Notes: generated from the sequence alone by a model not told the origin. A DNA stretch of 64,000 nucleotides from an uncultured Pelagibacteraceae bacterium (GCA_902623785.1 CACNVG010000002.1:25393-89392); one strand, 5' to 3'. Shown: positions 33,234 through 42,469, counted from the first letter of the stretch. Program-made: numbers and translations.

Positions 33234-34828
33234 TATGCGCTCAATATCATATCTGCACCCTTTTCAGCAATCATAATAGTAGGTGCATTAGTGTTCCCAG
33301 ATGTGATATTCGGCATAATAGATGCATCAATAACTCTTAATTTGTTAATTCCATGAACTTTAAGTTTATCTGAAACCACTGCTGACTCATCATTTCCCAT
33401 TTTGCAAGTACCAACTGGATGAAAAATAGTTTGGGCATAATGACTGCAAGCTTTTACTATTTCCTCTTTTTCATTCAAATGTGAGCCAGGCCTAAATTCT
33501 TCGGGCTCATATTTTTTAAACTCATTTGTTTCCATTACAATTTTTCTTATCAACTTAATACCATCAGCAGCAACTTTTCTATCCTCATCAGTAGATAGAT
33601 AGTTCATTTTAATCTTCGGGTTCACTTTTGTGTCACTACTACTTATTGATATTTCACCTCTACTCGTTGGTCTAATATTTGCAACAGTTGGAGTAAAAGC
33701 ATGGAAATCATGAAGGGTAGCACCCCCTAATTTGTCAGTGCTAATTGGTTGAATATGAAATTGTAAATTTGGTGTATCTCTACTTGGATCACTTTTAGCA
33801 AAACCACAAAGTTGACTTGCACCCATAGTCATTGGGCCTCTTCTTTTAAAGACATACTCAAGTCCAATTAACAGTTTGCCAAACACGCTATTAATTTTCT
33901 TGTTTAAAGTTTTTATATTCTTAACTTTGTAAACAGGTCTGAACATCAGGTGGTCTTGAAGGTTTTTACCAACACCTTTAAGATCTTTGACAATATTAAT
34001 TCCTAAATCTTTTATTTTCGAAGCTTCTCCAACACCTGAAGTTTGAAGTATATGAGGACTCCCAATTGACCCTGCGCAAAGTAAAATTTCCTTCTCGGCT
34101 TTAACAGTAAAAGATTCATTCCCTTTTGAATAAGTAACGCTCTCTGCGTTATTTCCATCGAAATTAATTTTTTGAACATGACAGTTTGTTTCAATTTTTA
34201 AGTTTTTATTTTTTTTGACAGGATTTAGATAACCAACTGCGGTGCTGCATCTTAGTCCATTCCTCTCTGTAACCTGAAAATAACCACATCCAAAATTATC
34301 TCCTTTATTAAAATCATTTACCTTTGGAATACCAACTTCCTCAGCTGCATTCATAAAAACATCTAAAATATCTAATTTAATTCTCTGATCTGATACAGCT
34401 AATGGCCCTCCGACACCATGGAACTGGTCTTTACCTCTTTCTTGGTCTTCAGCTTTGATAAAATAAGGTAGGACATCTTTCCAAGCCCAACCAACATTTC
34501 CGAGTTGTCTCCATAAATCATAATCTTGTTCTTGACCCCTTATGTATAAAAGTCCATTGATCGAAGAGCTTCCACCTAATGTTTTTCCTCTCGGATATGG
34601 TATCGAAACATTTTCCATAGTCTCATCAGGCTCAGTTTTAAAACACCAATCCGTTTTAGGATTATGCATAGTTTTGTAATAACCCACTGGTATATGTATC
34701 CAAGGATAATTATCTTTACCTCCTGCTTCAATTAACAAAACTTTATACTTTCCTGTTTTAATTATTCGATTTGCTAAGACACATCCTGCAGAACCAGCAC
34801 CAATTATAATAAAATCAAATTTTTCCAT
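33233..34828 (-). CDS. GMC family FAD-dependent alcohol/choline-type dehydrogenase
   Basis: The 531-residue protein has the ADP-binding loop GAGSAGCVLANR (10-21), the GMC signature PRGKTLGGSSSINGLLYIRG, and a C-terminal HPVGTCKMG ... NITSGNTNAPTIMIAEKGAD, where His and Asn form the catalytic pair. It resembles choline dehydrogenase or other alcohol dehydrogenases of marine alphaproteobacteria. No betaine aldehyde dehydrogenase is next to it, so choline is uncertain. It is divergent from the TakP-type TRAP transporter, whose substrate could be its product or substrate, which is inference. Confidence 0.85.
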   Translation of the reverse strand: MEKFDFIIIGAGSAGCVLANRIIKTGKYKVLLIEAGGKDNYPWIHIPVGYYKTMHNPKTDWCFKTEPDETMENVSIPYPRGKTLGGSSSINGLLYIRGQEQDYDLWRQLGNVGWAWKDVLPYFIKAEDQERGKDQFHGVGGPLAVSDQRIKLDILDVFMNAAEEVGIPKVNDFNKGDNFGCGYFQVTERNGLRCSTAVGYLNPVKKNKNLKIETNCHVQKINFDGNNAESVTYSKGNESFTVKAEKEILLCAGSIGSPHILQTSGVGEASKIKDLGINIVKDLKGVGKNLQDHLMFRPVYKVKNIKTLNKKINSVFGKLLIGLEYVFKRRGPMTMGASQLCGFAKSDPSRDTPNLQFHIQPISTDKLGGATLHDFHAFTPTVANIRPTSRGEISISSSDTKVNPKIKMNYLSTDEDRKVAADGIKLIRKIVMETNEFKKYEPEEFRPGSHLNEKEEIVKACSHYAQTIFHPVGTCKMGNDESAVVSDKLKVHGINKLRVIDASIMPNITSGNTNAPTIMIAEKGADMILSA

Positions 34829-34970
34829 TTTGAGTTTTATAACAAAATTTTTCAGTATTTATCACCTAATTAAAGCTTTTTTTATTAACGATAAAGTCAA
34901 ATGCAACTTGTATAACCTCATTTTTTTTGATTGGATAAGGCTTATTAAATTTAACTTAAGAGAGGAAATA

Positions 34971-36062
34971 ATGAAAAAAATCATTTCATTAATGTTTGCA
35001 GCATTCTTAGTTTTTGGTTTTATATCAAACGCTAATGCTAAAACATTGAAATGTCAGACTGTTCTTAACACTAAGGCTGATGAAGTTAAAATGTTAAAAG
35101 ACTTTACTGACACTGTAACAGCTCTTACTGATGGCTCATTAAAATTTGAAATTTTGCCAGCAGGTGCAGTTGTTGGAGTAAAAGAAACATTAGATGCAGT
35201 TGACAAAGGTTTAATTGACTGCGGATTTGCTTGGACACACTATTGGTCAGGTGATCACCCTGCAGCTATGTTATTTGGATCACCAGTAGCAGGTGGTGGA
35301 GTAGGTATCGATAACTTAGCGTTTTTATCATGGTTCCAATATGGAGGTGGTAAAGAGTTGTATGATCAATTGTGGAAAGAAATGGGAAGAGACATCAAAG
35401 GATTTATGCTTCAACCAGTTGGCCCAGAAGCTTTAGGTTGGTTTCCAAAACCAATTAAAGATATGGCTGACTTTAGAAAATATAAATTCAGAACTCCTCC
35501 AGGAATTCCAGGACAAACTTACAAAGATATCGGTATAGCATCTGTTGCAATGGGTGGTGGAGATATTCTTCCAGCATTAGAAGCAGGTACAATCGATGCA
35601 GCTGAGTGGTGTTGTCCAAAACCAGATTTAACATTTGGTTTTCAAAAAGTTTTAAAACATTATTACCTACAAGGATTACACCAAGTAGTAGTTAATGCTG
35701 ATTTTTATATCACTGGAAAAACTTACGAAGCAATGACAGCTCATGAGAAAAAATCTCTTGAGGTCGCTGCTAATGCTTCATTAGCTAAATCTTTAAGCTA
35801 CAGAATCTATGAAAATGGAAAAGCTTTACAAGAATTAACTACAAAGCATGGAGTTATTTTAGAAGATACACCTTCAGATTACTTTAAAGAGTACATGGCA
35901 GCTGCAAAAGCTACATTGAATAAAAATGCGGAACAAAACAAGTTCTTCAAAAAAGTATACGATTCAATGAAAGAGTTTGCTGATGTTGCTGTTCCTTTCT
36001 GGAGCGGTGCTCAAATGTCAAATGCTAAGCTAGGAATGGCTCACGCAGCGACATTGAAGTAA
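34971..36062 (+). CDS. dctP: TRAP transporter solute-binding protein (DctP/TakP type)
   Basis: The 363-residue periplasmic protein has a signal peptide starting MKKIISLMFAAFLVFGF and ending NANA. I chose ATG 34971 because AGAGGAAAT precedes it and the signal peptide starts there, although the frame extends 47 codons upstream. The mature protein has FEILPAGAVVG near the start, KFRTPPGIPGQTY with the substrate-clamping Arg and GTIDAAEWCCP, the layout of TakP-like proteins that bind 2-oxo acids or lactate-type carboxylates. A terminator follows before the permease genes. Confidence 0.88.
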   Translation: MKKIISLMFAAFLVFGFISNANAKTLKCQTVLNTKADEVKMLKDFTDTVTALTDGSLKFEILPAGAVVGVKETLDAVDKGLIDCGFAWTHYWSGDHPAAMLFGSPVAGGGVGIDNLAFLSWFQYGGGKELYDQLWKEMGRDIKGFMLQPVGPEALGWFPKPIKDMADFRKYKFRTPPGIPGQTYKDIGIASVAMGGGDILPALEAGTIDAAEWCCPKPDLTFGFQKVLKHYYLQGLHQVVVNADFYITGKTYEAMTAHEKKSLEVAANASLAKSLSYRIYENGKALQELTTKHGVILEDTPSDYFKEYMAAAKATLNKNAEQNKFFKKVYDSMKEFADVAVPFWSGAQMSNAKLGMAHAATLK

Positions 36063-36085
36063 AAATATAAACTTTAAATTTGTTA

Positions 36086-36113
36086 AGAGCGGGCTTTACA
36101 GTCCGCTCTTTTT
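36086..36113 (+). terminator. Rho-independent terminator or attenuator between dctP and dctQ
   Basis: AGAGCGG (36086-36092) pairs with CCGCTCT (36103-36109), and GCT/AGT extend the stem to ten pairs (one G-T) with a TTAC loop. A run of T follows. It lies inside the TRAP operon and would make more binding protein than permease. Confidence 0.85.
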
Positions 36114-36128
36114 GTTTAAAATCTATAT

Positions 36129-36743
36129 ATGAATGATCAACCTCCAAAAATAGATATTTCAGATGAAATGATCGCTGAAAGGCGAGGGGGTTTAGATAAG
36201 ATGCCCGATGATATGCCATCATGGATGGCAAATTCTATCGTCAAGATAGATAAGTTTAGCAAGTTAATAGGAAGTATTGTTTGTTGGATATTGATGCCTT
36301 TAATATTTGCTATGACTTATGAGGTGCTTGCGAGAAAATTATTTTTAGCACCAACAATTTGGGCTTATGACATTAGCAGGTTTCTTTATGGAGCCTTGTT
36401 TATGTTGGGAGCAGGTTATGCTCTATCAAAAGGAGTTCACATAAGAGCAGATTTTTTATACAGAAACTTTAAAACTAAAACGCAAGGTTTAATTGATTTC
36501 TGGTTATATATTTTATTTTATTTTCCAGGTTTAATCGTATTTCTTTATATGACAATTGGTTTTGTTGAAGAGTCTATTAGAAGAGGTGAAAGAGGCATGG
36601 ATACTACATGGATGCCATATATGTGGCCAATCAAGACGTGTTTGTTAGTTGGAATTATCTTTTTATTAGTTCAAGGTTTTTCTGAATTATTAAAGAGTTA
36701 TTGGGCTGCAAAAAAAGGTGAGTGGCCTGGAGCGAAAAAATGA
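36129..36743 (+). CDS. dctQ: TRAP transporter small permease (DctQ)
   Basis: The 204-residue protein has four membrane helices flanked by a charged N-terminal extension of about 40 residues (MNDQPPKIDISDEM). The helical region holds FAMTYEVLARKLFLAPTIWAYDISRFLYGALFMLGAGYAL, a typical DctQ core, then GVHIRADFLYRNF. It joins the large permease in a sodium-driven transporter fed by the binding protein. The ATGA overlap with the large permease confirms the partnership. Confidence 0.88.
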   Translation: MNDQPPKIDISDEMIAERRGGLDKMPDDMPSWMANSIVKIDKFSKLIGSIVCWILMPLIFAMTYEVLARKLFLAPTIWAYDISRFLYGALFMLGAGYALSKGVHIRADFLYRNFKTKTQGLIDFWLYILFYFPGLIVFLYMTIGFVEESIRRGERGMDTTWMPYMWPIKTCLLVGIIFLLVQGFSELLKSYWAAKKGEWPGAKK

Positions 36744-38074
36744 TTGCTGAGCTAATAGACCCAGCATTACTTGGTTTTATATTAGTTGGAGTAATGTTAT
36801 TTGCAATATTTGTTGGTTTCCCAATTTCTTTTACACTCATATTTCTTGGGTTTGTTTTTGGTTATTTAGGTTTTGGAAAATTAGTATTTTATTTAATGAC
36901 CCTGCAATTCTCCATGGTAATGACCGAACAAACTCTCGCCGCCGTTCCGCTCTTTGTGTTTATGGGAATAATGATGGAACAAGCTGGCTTAATGGAAAGA
37001 TTATTTTCAGCTTTTCAATTAATGTTATCAAAAGTTAGAGGCGCTTTATATTATGCTGTTTTATTTGTTTCAGTAATTTTTGCAGCTGCAACTGGAATAG
37101 TAGGTGCTTCAGTAACAATTTTAGGAATAATGGCTGCTAAATCAATGAACAGATCAGGATACGATGTAAAACTTGCTGCAGGTACAATAACAGCCGGTGG
37201 TACTTTGGGCATTTTAATTCCACCAAGTATTATGTTAGTGGTAATGGGCCCAATAATGGAAATACCAGTTATTGATTTATTTGCGGCTGCAATTTTACCC
37301 GGAATATTACTTGCATCTTTATATGCGGCTTACACAACAATCAGATGTATGATAAATCCCAAATTAGGACCTGTTTTACCTGAGGATATGAGAGCGGTCA
37401 GTATGCAAGAAGTGTGGATTGAATTTTTCCTAGGTCTCGTACCGCCTGCTGCATTAGTTTTTGCTGCTCTAGGAAGTATATTATTTGGATTTGCTACACC
37501 TACAGAAGCAGCAGGATGTGGCGCAATGGGTGCACTACTCCTATCACTATCTTATAAAAAATTAACTTTACCAAAATTACAAGAAGCTCTTGTAAAAACA
37601 TTAGAAATTACAGCTTTAATAATGGTTTTAGTTGCTGCATCAAATTTCTTTGGTGCAGTGTTCGCAAGATTGGGTACTCCAACATTGTTAACTGAATTTT
37701 TATTAGGTTTAGAAATGAATAAATACCTAATACTTGCAATGATAATGGTAATGATATTTCTATTAGGTTGGCCACTAGAATGGGTTCCAATAGTAATGAT
37801 AATAATTCCAATTATCCTACCACTAGTTGAAGCTTTAGGATTTAATTTAACTTGGTTTGCGATTCTCGTAGCAGTTAATTTACAGACCGCCTGGCTGTCT
37901 CCACCTGTTGCCTTATCGGCCTATTTCTTAAAAGGGGTCGTTCCAGAGTGGGATTTAAAGGATATTTATCTTGGAATGATGCAGTTTATGGTCCTTCAGA
38001 TAATTGGACTAATCATTATTATTATTTTTCCTAAAATTGTCCTTTGGTTACCTACTGTCTTGTATGGACAGTAA
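36740..38074 (+). CDS. dctM: TRAP transporter large permease (DctM)
   Basis: The protein is 444 residues from ATG 36740, which overlaps the dctQ stop by ATGA; GTG 36722 would add six residues and is less likely. It has about 12-13 helices with the DctM motifs GIVGASVTILGIMA, GGTLGILIPPSI and FATPTEAAGCGAMGALLL. It forms the ion-coupled channel that carries the carboxylate presented by DctP. Length is normal. Confidence 0.92.
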   Translation: MIAELIDPALLGFILVGVMLFAIFVGFPISFTLIFLGFVFGYLGFGKLVFYLMTLQFSMVMTEQTLAAVPLFVFMGIMMEQAGLMERLFSAFQLMLSKVRGALYYAVLFVSVIFAAATGIVGASVTILGIMAAKSMNRSGYDVKLAAGTITAGGTLGILIPPSIMLVVMGPIMEIPVIDLFAAAILPGILLASLYAAYTTIRCMINPKLGPVLPEDMRAVSMQEVWIEFFLGLVPPAALVFAALGSILFGFATPTEAAGCGAMGALLLSLSYKKLTLPKLQEALVKTLEITALIMVLVAASNFFGAVFARLGTPTLLTEFLLGLEMNKYLILAMIMVMIFLLGWPLEWVPIVMIIIPIILPLVEALGFNLTWFAILVAVNLQTAWLSPPVALSAYFLKGVVPEWDLKDIYLGMMQFMVLQIIGLIIIIIFPKIVLWLPTVLYGQ

Positions 38075-38098
38075 TACATATTTGTTTAATATGTAAAT

Positions 38099-39556
38099 GT
38101 GAGTTCAGAAAAAGAAAAATTTAATCTTACAAACTGGGAAATAGTTTCAGTAAACCCTGTTGACAAAAATTGGGACTGGAAAGACATGTTTTGTTTTTGG
38201 TCTGTGGGACTTCAAAGCATAATGTCTTTTGCTTTAATAGCTTCATTATATTTTGTTTATAATTTAAATTTTTATGAAGTTTTATTTGGAAGTTTGCTAG
38301 CTTCTTTATTGGTGGTTTATTTATCTTATATTATCGGAAAACCCTCTCAAAAACATGGAATTCCTTTTCCAGTTTTTCTAAGAGTATCAACCGGCTATCA
38401 AGGAGCAAGATTTATAAGTTTGATAAGAGGTCTAGTAGGAATATTCTTTTTTGGCGTTCAAACATATTTTATTTCAAAATCTATTGGATATTTAATTAGA
38501 GTTTCTTTATTTCAATTTGACAGCGAGCTACTAAACAACGATATTTTCTTCAACTACTTTATGACCATGAATCTAATTGATTGGGTCAGTTTTGTTTTTA
38601 CAATTTTAATTCAATTTTTTTTATTTAGCAGAGGACAAAAATTTATAAGAAATTTTATTAATTTCTCAGCTTTATTTGTTTATTTAGGTTTATTACTGTT
38701 TTTTGTAGTATTGATAGCTGATTCAGAGTTATTCGTTATGGACACATTTATAAGCAAAATAAATCTTAATAGTGGATTTACTGATTTTCAATTAAAAAAT
38801 ATGATTGGTATCACAGGAACTTTATTTGCGTATTTTTCTATTTTGATTATGAATTTTGGAGACTACTCAAGATATGTAAAAAGCCCCAAAGAGCTTCTTA
38901 AAGGAAATTTAAGTTTAATTATAAGTACAATAATTTATTCATTTTTGTTACTGGTTATTGTGATAGGTGCTGACGTTTTTTTTAAAAGTAGCCTTATATC
39001 AACACAAAAACTGCTTACAAATCCGACAGATATTGTAGGGAAAATTAACAATACTTACATAACTGTAACAGTTTTAATCTTTATTTTTTTTGCATCATCA
39101 TCAACTAATTTAATTGCAAATTATTTCCCTTCACAAAACATTTTACTAAATTTACTTCCAAACAGTCTTTCTTTAAAGAGCTCTGGGTTTTTAATAATTT
39201 TGTTTGGTTTTTTAATTGGAATTTTTTGGACACCATTCTTCAGTCAAAATGGATCCATGTCGATAATTGATACACTTTCAGCTTTTTTTGGACCAATTTT
39301 TGGTGTAATGATTTTTGATTATTATGTAGTCAAAAATAAAGTGGTCATAAATAAAGATTTATTTTCAGCAAGAAAAGATAGTGCATACCTTTATTCTGGA
39401 GGATGGCACTTAAAAGCGTATTATTCTTTTTTTATAGGATTCATATTTTCATCTGCATCAATTTGGAATTCAAAATTCATGTTTTTAGATACTTTTTCTT
39501 TTATAATAGGCTTTATAATTGCGGGTATTACTTATTATTTATTAGCAAGCGATTGA
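38099..39556 (+). CDS. NCS1 family nucleobase:cation symporter (cytosine/allantoin permease type)
   Basis: The 485-residue protein has about 12 helices and matches the NCS1 layout: NLTNWEIVSVNPVDKNWDWKD near the start, SLQSIMSF helix 1, KHGIPFPVFLRVSTGYQGA (about 82-100) between helices 2 and 3, and NFGDYSRYVKSPKEL later, the intracellular N-F-x-D-x-x-R/Y motif. NCS1 carriers import cytosine, uracil, allantoin, hydantoin or thiamine precursors with protons or sodium. The substrate is unknown. The start is GTG 38099 with no clear ribosome-binding site. The stop overlaps the SDR start as TGATG. Confidence 0.82.
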   Translation: MSSEKEKFNLTNWEIVSVNPVDKNWDWKDMFCFWSVGLQSIMSFALIASLYFVYNLNFYEVLFGSLLASLLVVYLSYIIGKPSQKHGIPFPVFLRVSTGYQGARFISLIRGLVGIFFFGVQTYFISKSIGYLIRVSLFQFDSELLNNDIFFNYFMTMNLIDWVSFVFTILIQFFLFSRGQKFIRNFINFSALFVYLGLLLFFVVLIADSELFVMDTFISKINLNSGFTDFQLKNMIGITGTLFAYFSILIMNFGDYSRYVKSPKELLKGNLSLIISTIIYSFLLLVIVIGADVFFKSSLISTQKLLTNPTDIVGKINNTYITVTVLIFIFFASSSTNLIANYFPSQNILLNLLPNSLSLKSSGFLIILFGFLIGIFWTPFFSQNGSMSIIDTLSAFFGPIFGVMIFDYYVVKNKVVINKDLFSARKDSAYLYSGGWHLKAYYSFFIGFIFSSASIWNSKFMFLDTFSFIIGFIIAGITYYLLASD

Positions 39557-40302
39557 TGAATAAATTTGATTTAAATAACAAAAATGCAATTATTACTGGC
39601 GGTGCACAAGGATTTGGACTTGATATTGCAAAAAGATTTCTCCAATCAGGGGCTAAAGTAATTATATGGGACTCTGATGAAAAAGAACTTAAAAAAGCTT
39701 CAGAATTAATCAATGATCAAAATCTTTCCAGTGATGTTGTAGACGTATCAGACCCTAAGAGTGTTGATGATGTCGTAAAAAAAATTTCATCTAAAATAAA
39801 AATTGATATTTTGATAAATAATGCTGGGATTACAGGCTCAACAACAGAATTATGGAATTATGATTACGAAGAATGGAAAAAAATAATTAATATCAATTTA
39901 CATGGAACTTTTAACTGTTGTAAGTCAGTTGTACCCCACATGATTAAAAATAATTATGGAAGAATTGTAAATATAGCATCTGTCTCTGGCAAAGATGGAA
40001 ACGCGAAAGCTAGCGCATATAGCTCTTCTAAAGCAGGGGTAATAGCGCTCACAAAATCTTTAGGAAAAGAGCTTGCAGATAAGAATATAGCAGTCAATGC
40101 AATAACTCCAGCGGGAGCTAAAACTAGAATTCTTGATCAAATGTCGAAAGAGCACGTTCAAAGGATGCTTTCAAAAGTACCAAGGGCAAGATTTCTTGAA
40201 CTAGAGGAACTTACCTCAATGGTTTGCTGGTTATCTTCTGCAGAAAACTCTTTTTCAACCGCCGCTGTATTTGACATTAGTGGCGGAAGATCTACTTATT
40301 AG
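39556..40302 (+). CDS. Short-chain dehydrogenase/reductase (SDR)
   Basis: The 248-residue classical SDR has TGGAQGFG (14-21), NNAGITG at 88-94, the catalytic Ser142 or Ser144, and Tyr155-Lys159 (YSSSK). It ends with DISGGRSTY, the usual substrate-loop end. I start it at ATG 39556, which overlaps the permease stop (TGATG) and is followed at once by a full Rossmann fold; longer in-frame starts lie inside the permease. Partner status with the permease suggests catabolism or salvage of the imported compound, but the substrate is unknown. Confidence 0.83.
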   Translation: MNKFDLNNKNAIITGGAQGFGLDIAKRFLQSGAKVIIWDSDEKELKKASELINDQNLSSDVVDVSDPKSVDDVVKKISSKIKIDILINNAGITGSTTELWNYDYEEWKKIININLHGTFNCCKSVVPHMIKNNYGRIVNIASVSGKDGNAKASAYSSSKAGVIALTKSLGKELADKNIAVNAITPAGAKTRILDQMSKEHVQRMLSKVPRARFLELEELTSMVCWLSSAENSFSTAAVFDISGGRSTY

Positions 40303-40423
40303 GCTTTTCTTTGGGGATTATAATATTTGTTTCAAAATACTTACTTTTTTCGTTAGCTATAACTGGAGCTAAGATTATAACAGACCAATAAATTAAGAGC
40401 ATAAAAATGGATAAAGTTTTCAA
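40292..40423 (-). CDS. 43-residue membrane or exported peptide, unknown
   Basis: The frame starts at TTG 40423-40421 and stops at TAG 40294-40292. The TTG overlaps the stop of the lipoprotein gene upstream on this strand (TTGA), hinting at coupling. The product begins MKTLSIFMLLIYWSVIILAP and ends with a polar EKSKYFETNIIIPKEKPNK. It is a signal anchor or a signal peptide with a short tail. The 3' end overlaps the SDR gene by 11 bases. Function is unknown and the non-ATG start is a weakness. Confidence 0.4.
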   Translation of the reverse strand: MKTLSIFMLLIYWSVIILAPVIANEKSKYFETNIIIPKEKPNK

Positions 40424-40626
40424 AGCTTCTCTCCATTATTGGTACAATTTTCTTTATTAATTTTGTTATCAAATGTCTCAAGACTACCTTTATTTATGAT
40501 CCATACGTATGACTTCTCGTAGGTATTATCTGAAGCTAATTTTGTACATTTTTTACCCAATTTTACTGTATGAGTTGAACAGTTTGTTAACATAATCAAT
40601 AAGATTAAGGAGATATATTTTTTCAT
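40420..40626 (-). CDS. Small lipoprotein, 68 residues
   Basis: From ATG 40626-40624 the product begins MKKYISLILLIMLTNCSTH, a lipoprotein signal with lipobox LTNC (Cys16 lipidated). The mature part of about 53 residues carries two more cysteines (KKCTKLAS and ENCTNNG) that could form a disulfide in the periplasm. A run of acidic and Lys residues fills the rest. An AAGGAG ribosome-binding site is seen upstream. Function is unknown. Confidence 0.72.
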   Translation of the reverse strand: MKKYISLILLIMLTNCSTHTVKLGKKCTKLASDNTYEKSYVWIINKGSLETFDNKINKENCTNNGEKL

Positions 40627-40723
40627 ATTATCTTTATATGCCTTAAAAATGTATTTTGAATGACTGAAAATTGTCAAAAGTAAGATTTTAAAAAAAATTT
40701 GAATTTTTTTTTTTTTAGTTTAT

Positions 40724-41383
40724 ATGAACTTCATGCCCAAAATATTTGTTGCTATTCTAATCTTTCTATCCTCCATATCTTTTAGTTACTCTCAAAATAT
40801 TGAAGTGTTTAAGTTTACTGATGAGGAGTTAAGTAATCTTAAAGTCAGAAAAGTTCGAGGAGCCAAAAATATGACTGAATACAGCACTTTAGCTGAAGAT
40901 GGTGCAAATATATTAAAAGCTAAGGTAGAAAATGGCGGTTCAGGATTAGGTAAGGAGGCGCCTATAGATCTTAATCAAACACCATTTTTAAATATCACTT
41001 GGAAGGTTGAAAAGGGGCTACCTGGTATCAATGAAAAATCAAAGAAAGGTCATGATTTCGCAGCAAGATTTTTTGTTGTTAAGAAAACAGGCATGACTCC
41101 ATTATCGAACAAGGCAATAAATTATGTATTCTCAAGTAATTCATCCATAGGAGAAAATTGGCCAAGTCCATATACCAAAAGTTCGATTGATTATGTTTTA
41201 TCTAGTATTGATAAGAATAAAAATGAGTGGGTTACAGTCAAAACTAACGTAAAGGAAGACTACAAAAGATTTCATAATTTAAACGTTGATATTTTAGATG
41301 GTGTCGCAATCATGGTTGATACTGATCAATCAAAATCTCAGGCTATTTCTTACTATAAAAATATATATTTTTCTTCAGAATAA
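40724..41383 (+). CDS. DUF3047 domain exported protein
   Basis: The 219-residue protein has a signal peptide (residues 1-23, ending SYSQ) and a soluble domain: ILKAKVENGGSGLGKEAPIDLNQTP, then WKVEKG, GHDFAARFFVV and DGVAIMVDTDQSKSQAISYYKNIYF. This fits DUF3047, a family of periplasmic beta-rich proteins of unknown function; the fold resembles carbohydrate-binding jelly rolls. It is followed 17 bases on by a YbgC thioesterase. Confidence 0.75.
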   Translation: MNFMPKIFVAILIFLSSISFSYSQNIEVFKFTDEELSNLKVRKVRGAKNMTEYSTLAEDGANILKAKVENGGSGLGKEAPIDLNQTPFLNITWKVEKGLPGINEKSKKGHDFAARFFVVKKTGMTPLSNKAINYVFSSNSSIGENWPSPYTKSSIDYVLSSIDKNKNEWVTVKTNVKEDYKRFHNLNVDILDGVAIMVDTDQSKSQAISYYKNIYFSSE

Positions 41384-41400
41384 GTTACTTTAAAGAACTA

Positions 41401-41802
41401 ATGAAAACTTTTTCTTTTAAATTAAAAGTTTACTACGAAGATACTGATGCTGGTGGTGTTGTATACTATGCTAATTACCTTAAATTCATGGAAAGAGCCA
41501 GAAGTGATGCTTTAGAATCTTTAGGCTTTACTAACAAAAAACTAATCGATGAAAACGGAATTTATATAATAGTTAAATCATGCAATATAAGTTATATGAA
41601 ATCTGCCTTACTTGAAGATAATTTAGAGATAAAATCGAATATAAAAGAAATCACAAAAACTTCTTTTTTTATGTCTCAAAAAGTATTTAAAGGAAATGAT
41701 CAAATTACAGAGGCGGAAATTCATTTAGTAACAATTGACAAAAAGGGTAAGCCTGTCAAAATTCCCGGGACATTAAAAGTAGAGCTAGAAAAACTAGTTT
41801 AA
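41401..41802 (+). CDS. ybgC: YbgC-type acyl-CoA thioesterase (hotdog fold)
   Basis: The 133-residue hotdog-fold protein carries the YbgC signature YYEDTDAGGVVYYANYLKFMERAR (here residues 11-34 in order, with catalytic Asp16). The fold is completed by the ILKSN..KTSFFMSQKV strands. YbgC hydrolyses acyl-CoA or acyl-ACP and in many bacteria stands with the Tol-Pal system; no tol genes are present here. The length is normal. Its 3' end overlaps the convergent uracil-DNA glycosylase gene by 9 bases. Confidence 0.88.
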   Translation: MKTFSFKLKVYYEDTDAGGVVYYANYLKFMERARSDALESLGFTNKKLIDENGIYIIVKSCNISYMKSALLEDNLEIKSNIKEITKTSFFMSQKVFKGNDQITEAEIHLVTIDKKGKPVKIPGTLKVELEKLV

Positions 41803-42468
41803 TTTCAATACTCTTTTAAAAAGATTTTTCATTTTCTTTTCATTAATTCTGCCAGTATTAACATTTCTCGGACTCGGGTGATAACAAGCAACTAATTTGA
41901 TATTTTTTGGAAGTGAATAAATTTTTCCATGTGAAAAGTTAATTTTTTCATTAAAACTATAATTTTTTTTAAAAAAAAGAACACAACTATCAAAAGCAAT
42001 TTTTCCCAAAGCAACAATTGTCTTAAGATTCTTTAAATTGTCAATTTCATTATTAAAAAATTGAAAACAGTTAACCAATTCATCTCTATTAGGTTTATCA
42101 CCAGGTGGAACGCATTTAAGCGCAGTTGTTATATATGCATCTGTTAGTTTTAACCCATCATTTATATTGTCTGAATTTGATTGATTTGAAATTTTAACAC
42201 CGTGTAAGCATTTATAAAGAAAATCTGATGATTTATCACCAGTAAACACCCTTCCAGTTCTTGTACCACCATGGGCCGCAGGTGCTAATCCGACAAAAAG
42301 AATTTTTCCTTTTGTATCTCCAAAACCAGTGATCGGTTTGCCCCAATAAATTTCATCTTCATATTGTTTTCTTTTTTCAACAGAAATTTTTTTTCTAAAT
42401 TTTACTAGCCTTGGACATTTGCCACATTTAATAATAGATTGATTTAATTTTTGAAAATTTAAATTCAT
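41794..42468 (-). CDS. udgB: Uracil-DNA glycosylase family 5 (UdgB)
   Basis: The 224-residue protein (from ATG 42468-42466) holds the family-5 UDG motifs GLAPAAHGGTRTGRVFTGD (60-78) and HPSPRN (197-202), and four cysteines for a [4Fe-4S] cluster (Cys15, 18, 119, 134; CGKCPRLV first). It removes uracil and some other deaminated bases from DNA, an alternative to UdgA/Ung. The catalytic Asp of families 1 and 4 is Ala in family 5, as here. The start lies two bases from the divergent histidine phosphatase start. Confidence 0.88.
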   Translation of the reverse strand: MNLNFQKLNQSIIKCGKCPRLVKFRKKISVEKRKQYEDEIYWGKPITGFGDTKGKILFVGLAPAAHGGTRTGRVFTGDKSSDFLYKCLHGVKISNQSNSDNINDGLKLTDAYITTALKCVPPGDKPNRDELVNCFQFFNNEIDNLKNLKTIVALGKIAFDSCVLFFKKNYSFNEKINFSHGKIYSLPKNIKLVACYHPSPRNVNTGRINEKKMKNLFKRVLKLN

Positions 42469-42469
42469 A

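Noticed and set aside
34830..34970. Upstream in-frame extension of the TRAP binding protein as coding
   Set aside because: The signal peptide and ribosome-binding site mark ATG 34971 as the start; the extension is promoter/leader DNA.
36025..36231. Minus-strand frame across the dctP-dctQ junction
   Set aside because: It reads through the terminator hairpin and the start of dctQ, with no ribosome-binding site; a shadow frame.
39403..39555. Extended N-terminus of the second SDR
   Set aside because: It overlaps the permease, and ATG 39556 with a TGATG overlap gives a complete SDR fold.
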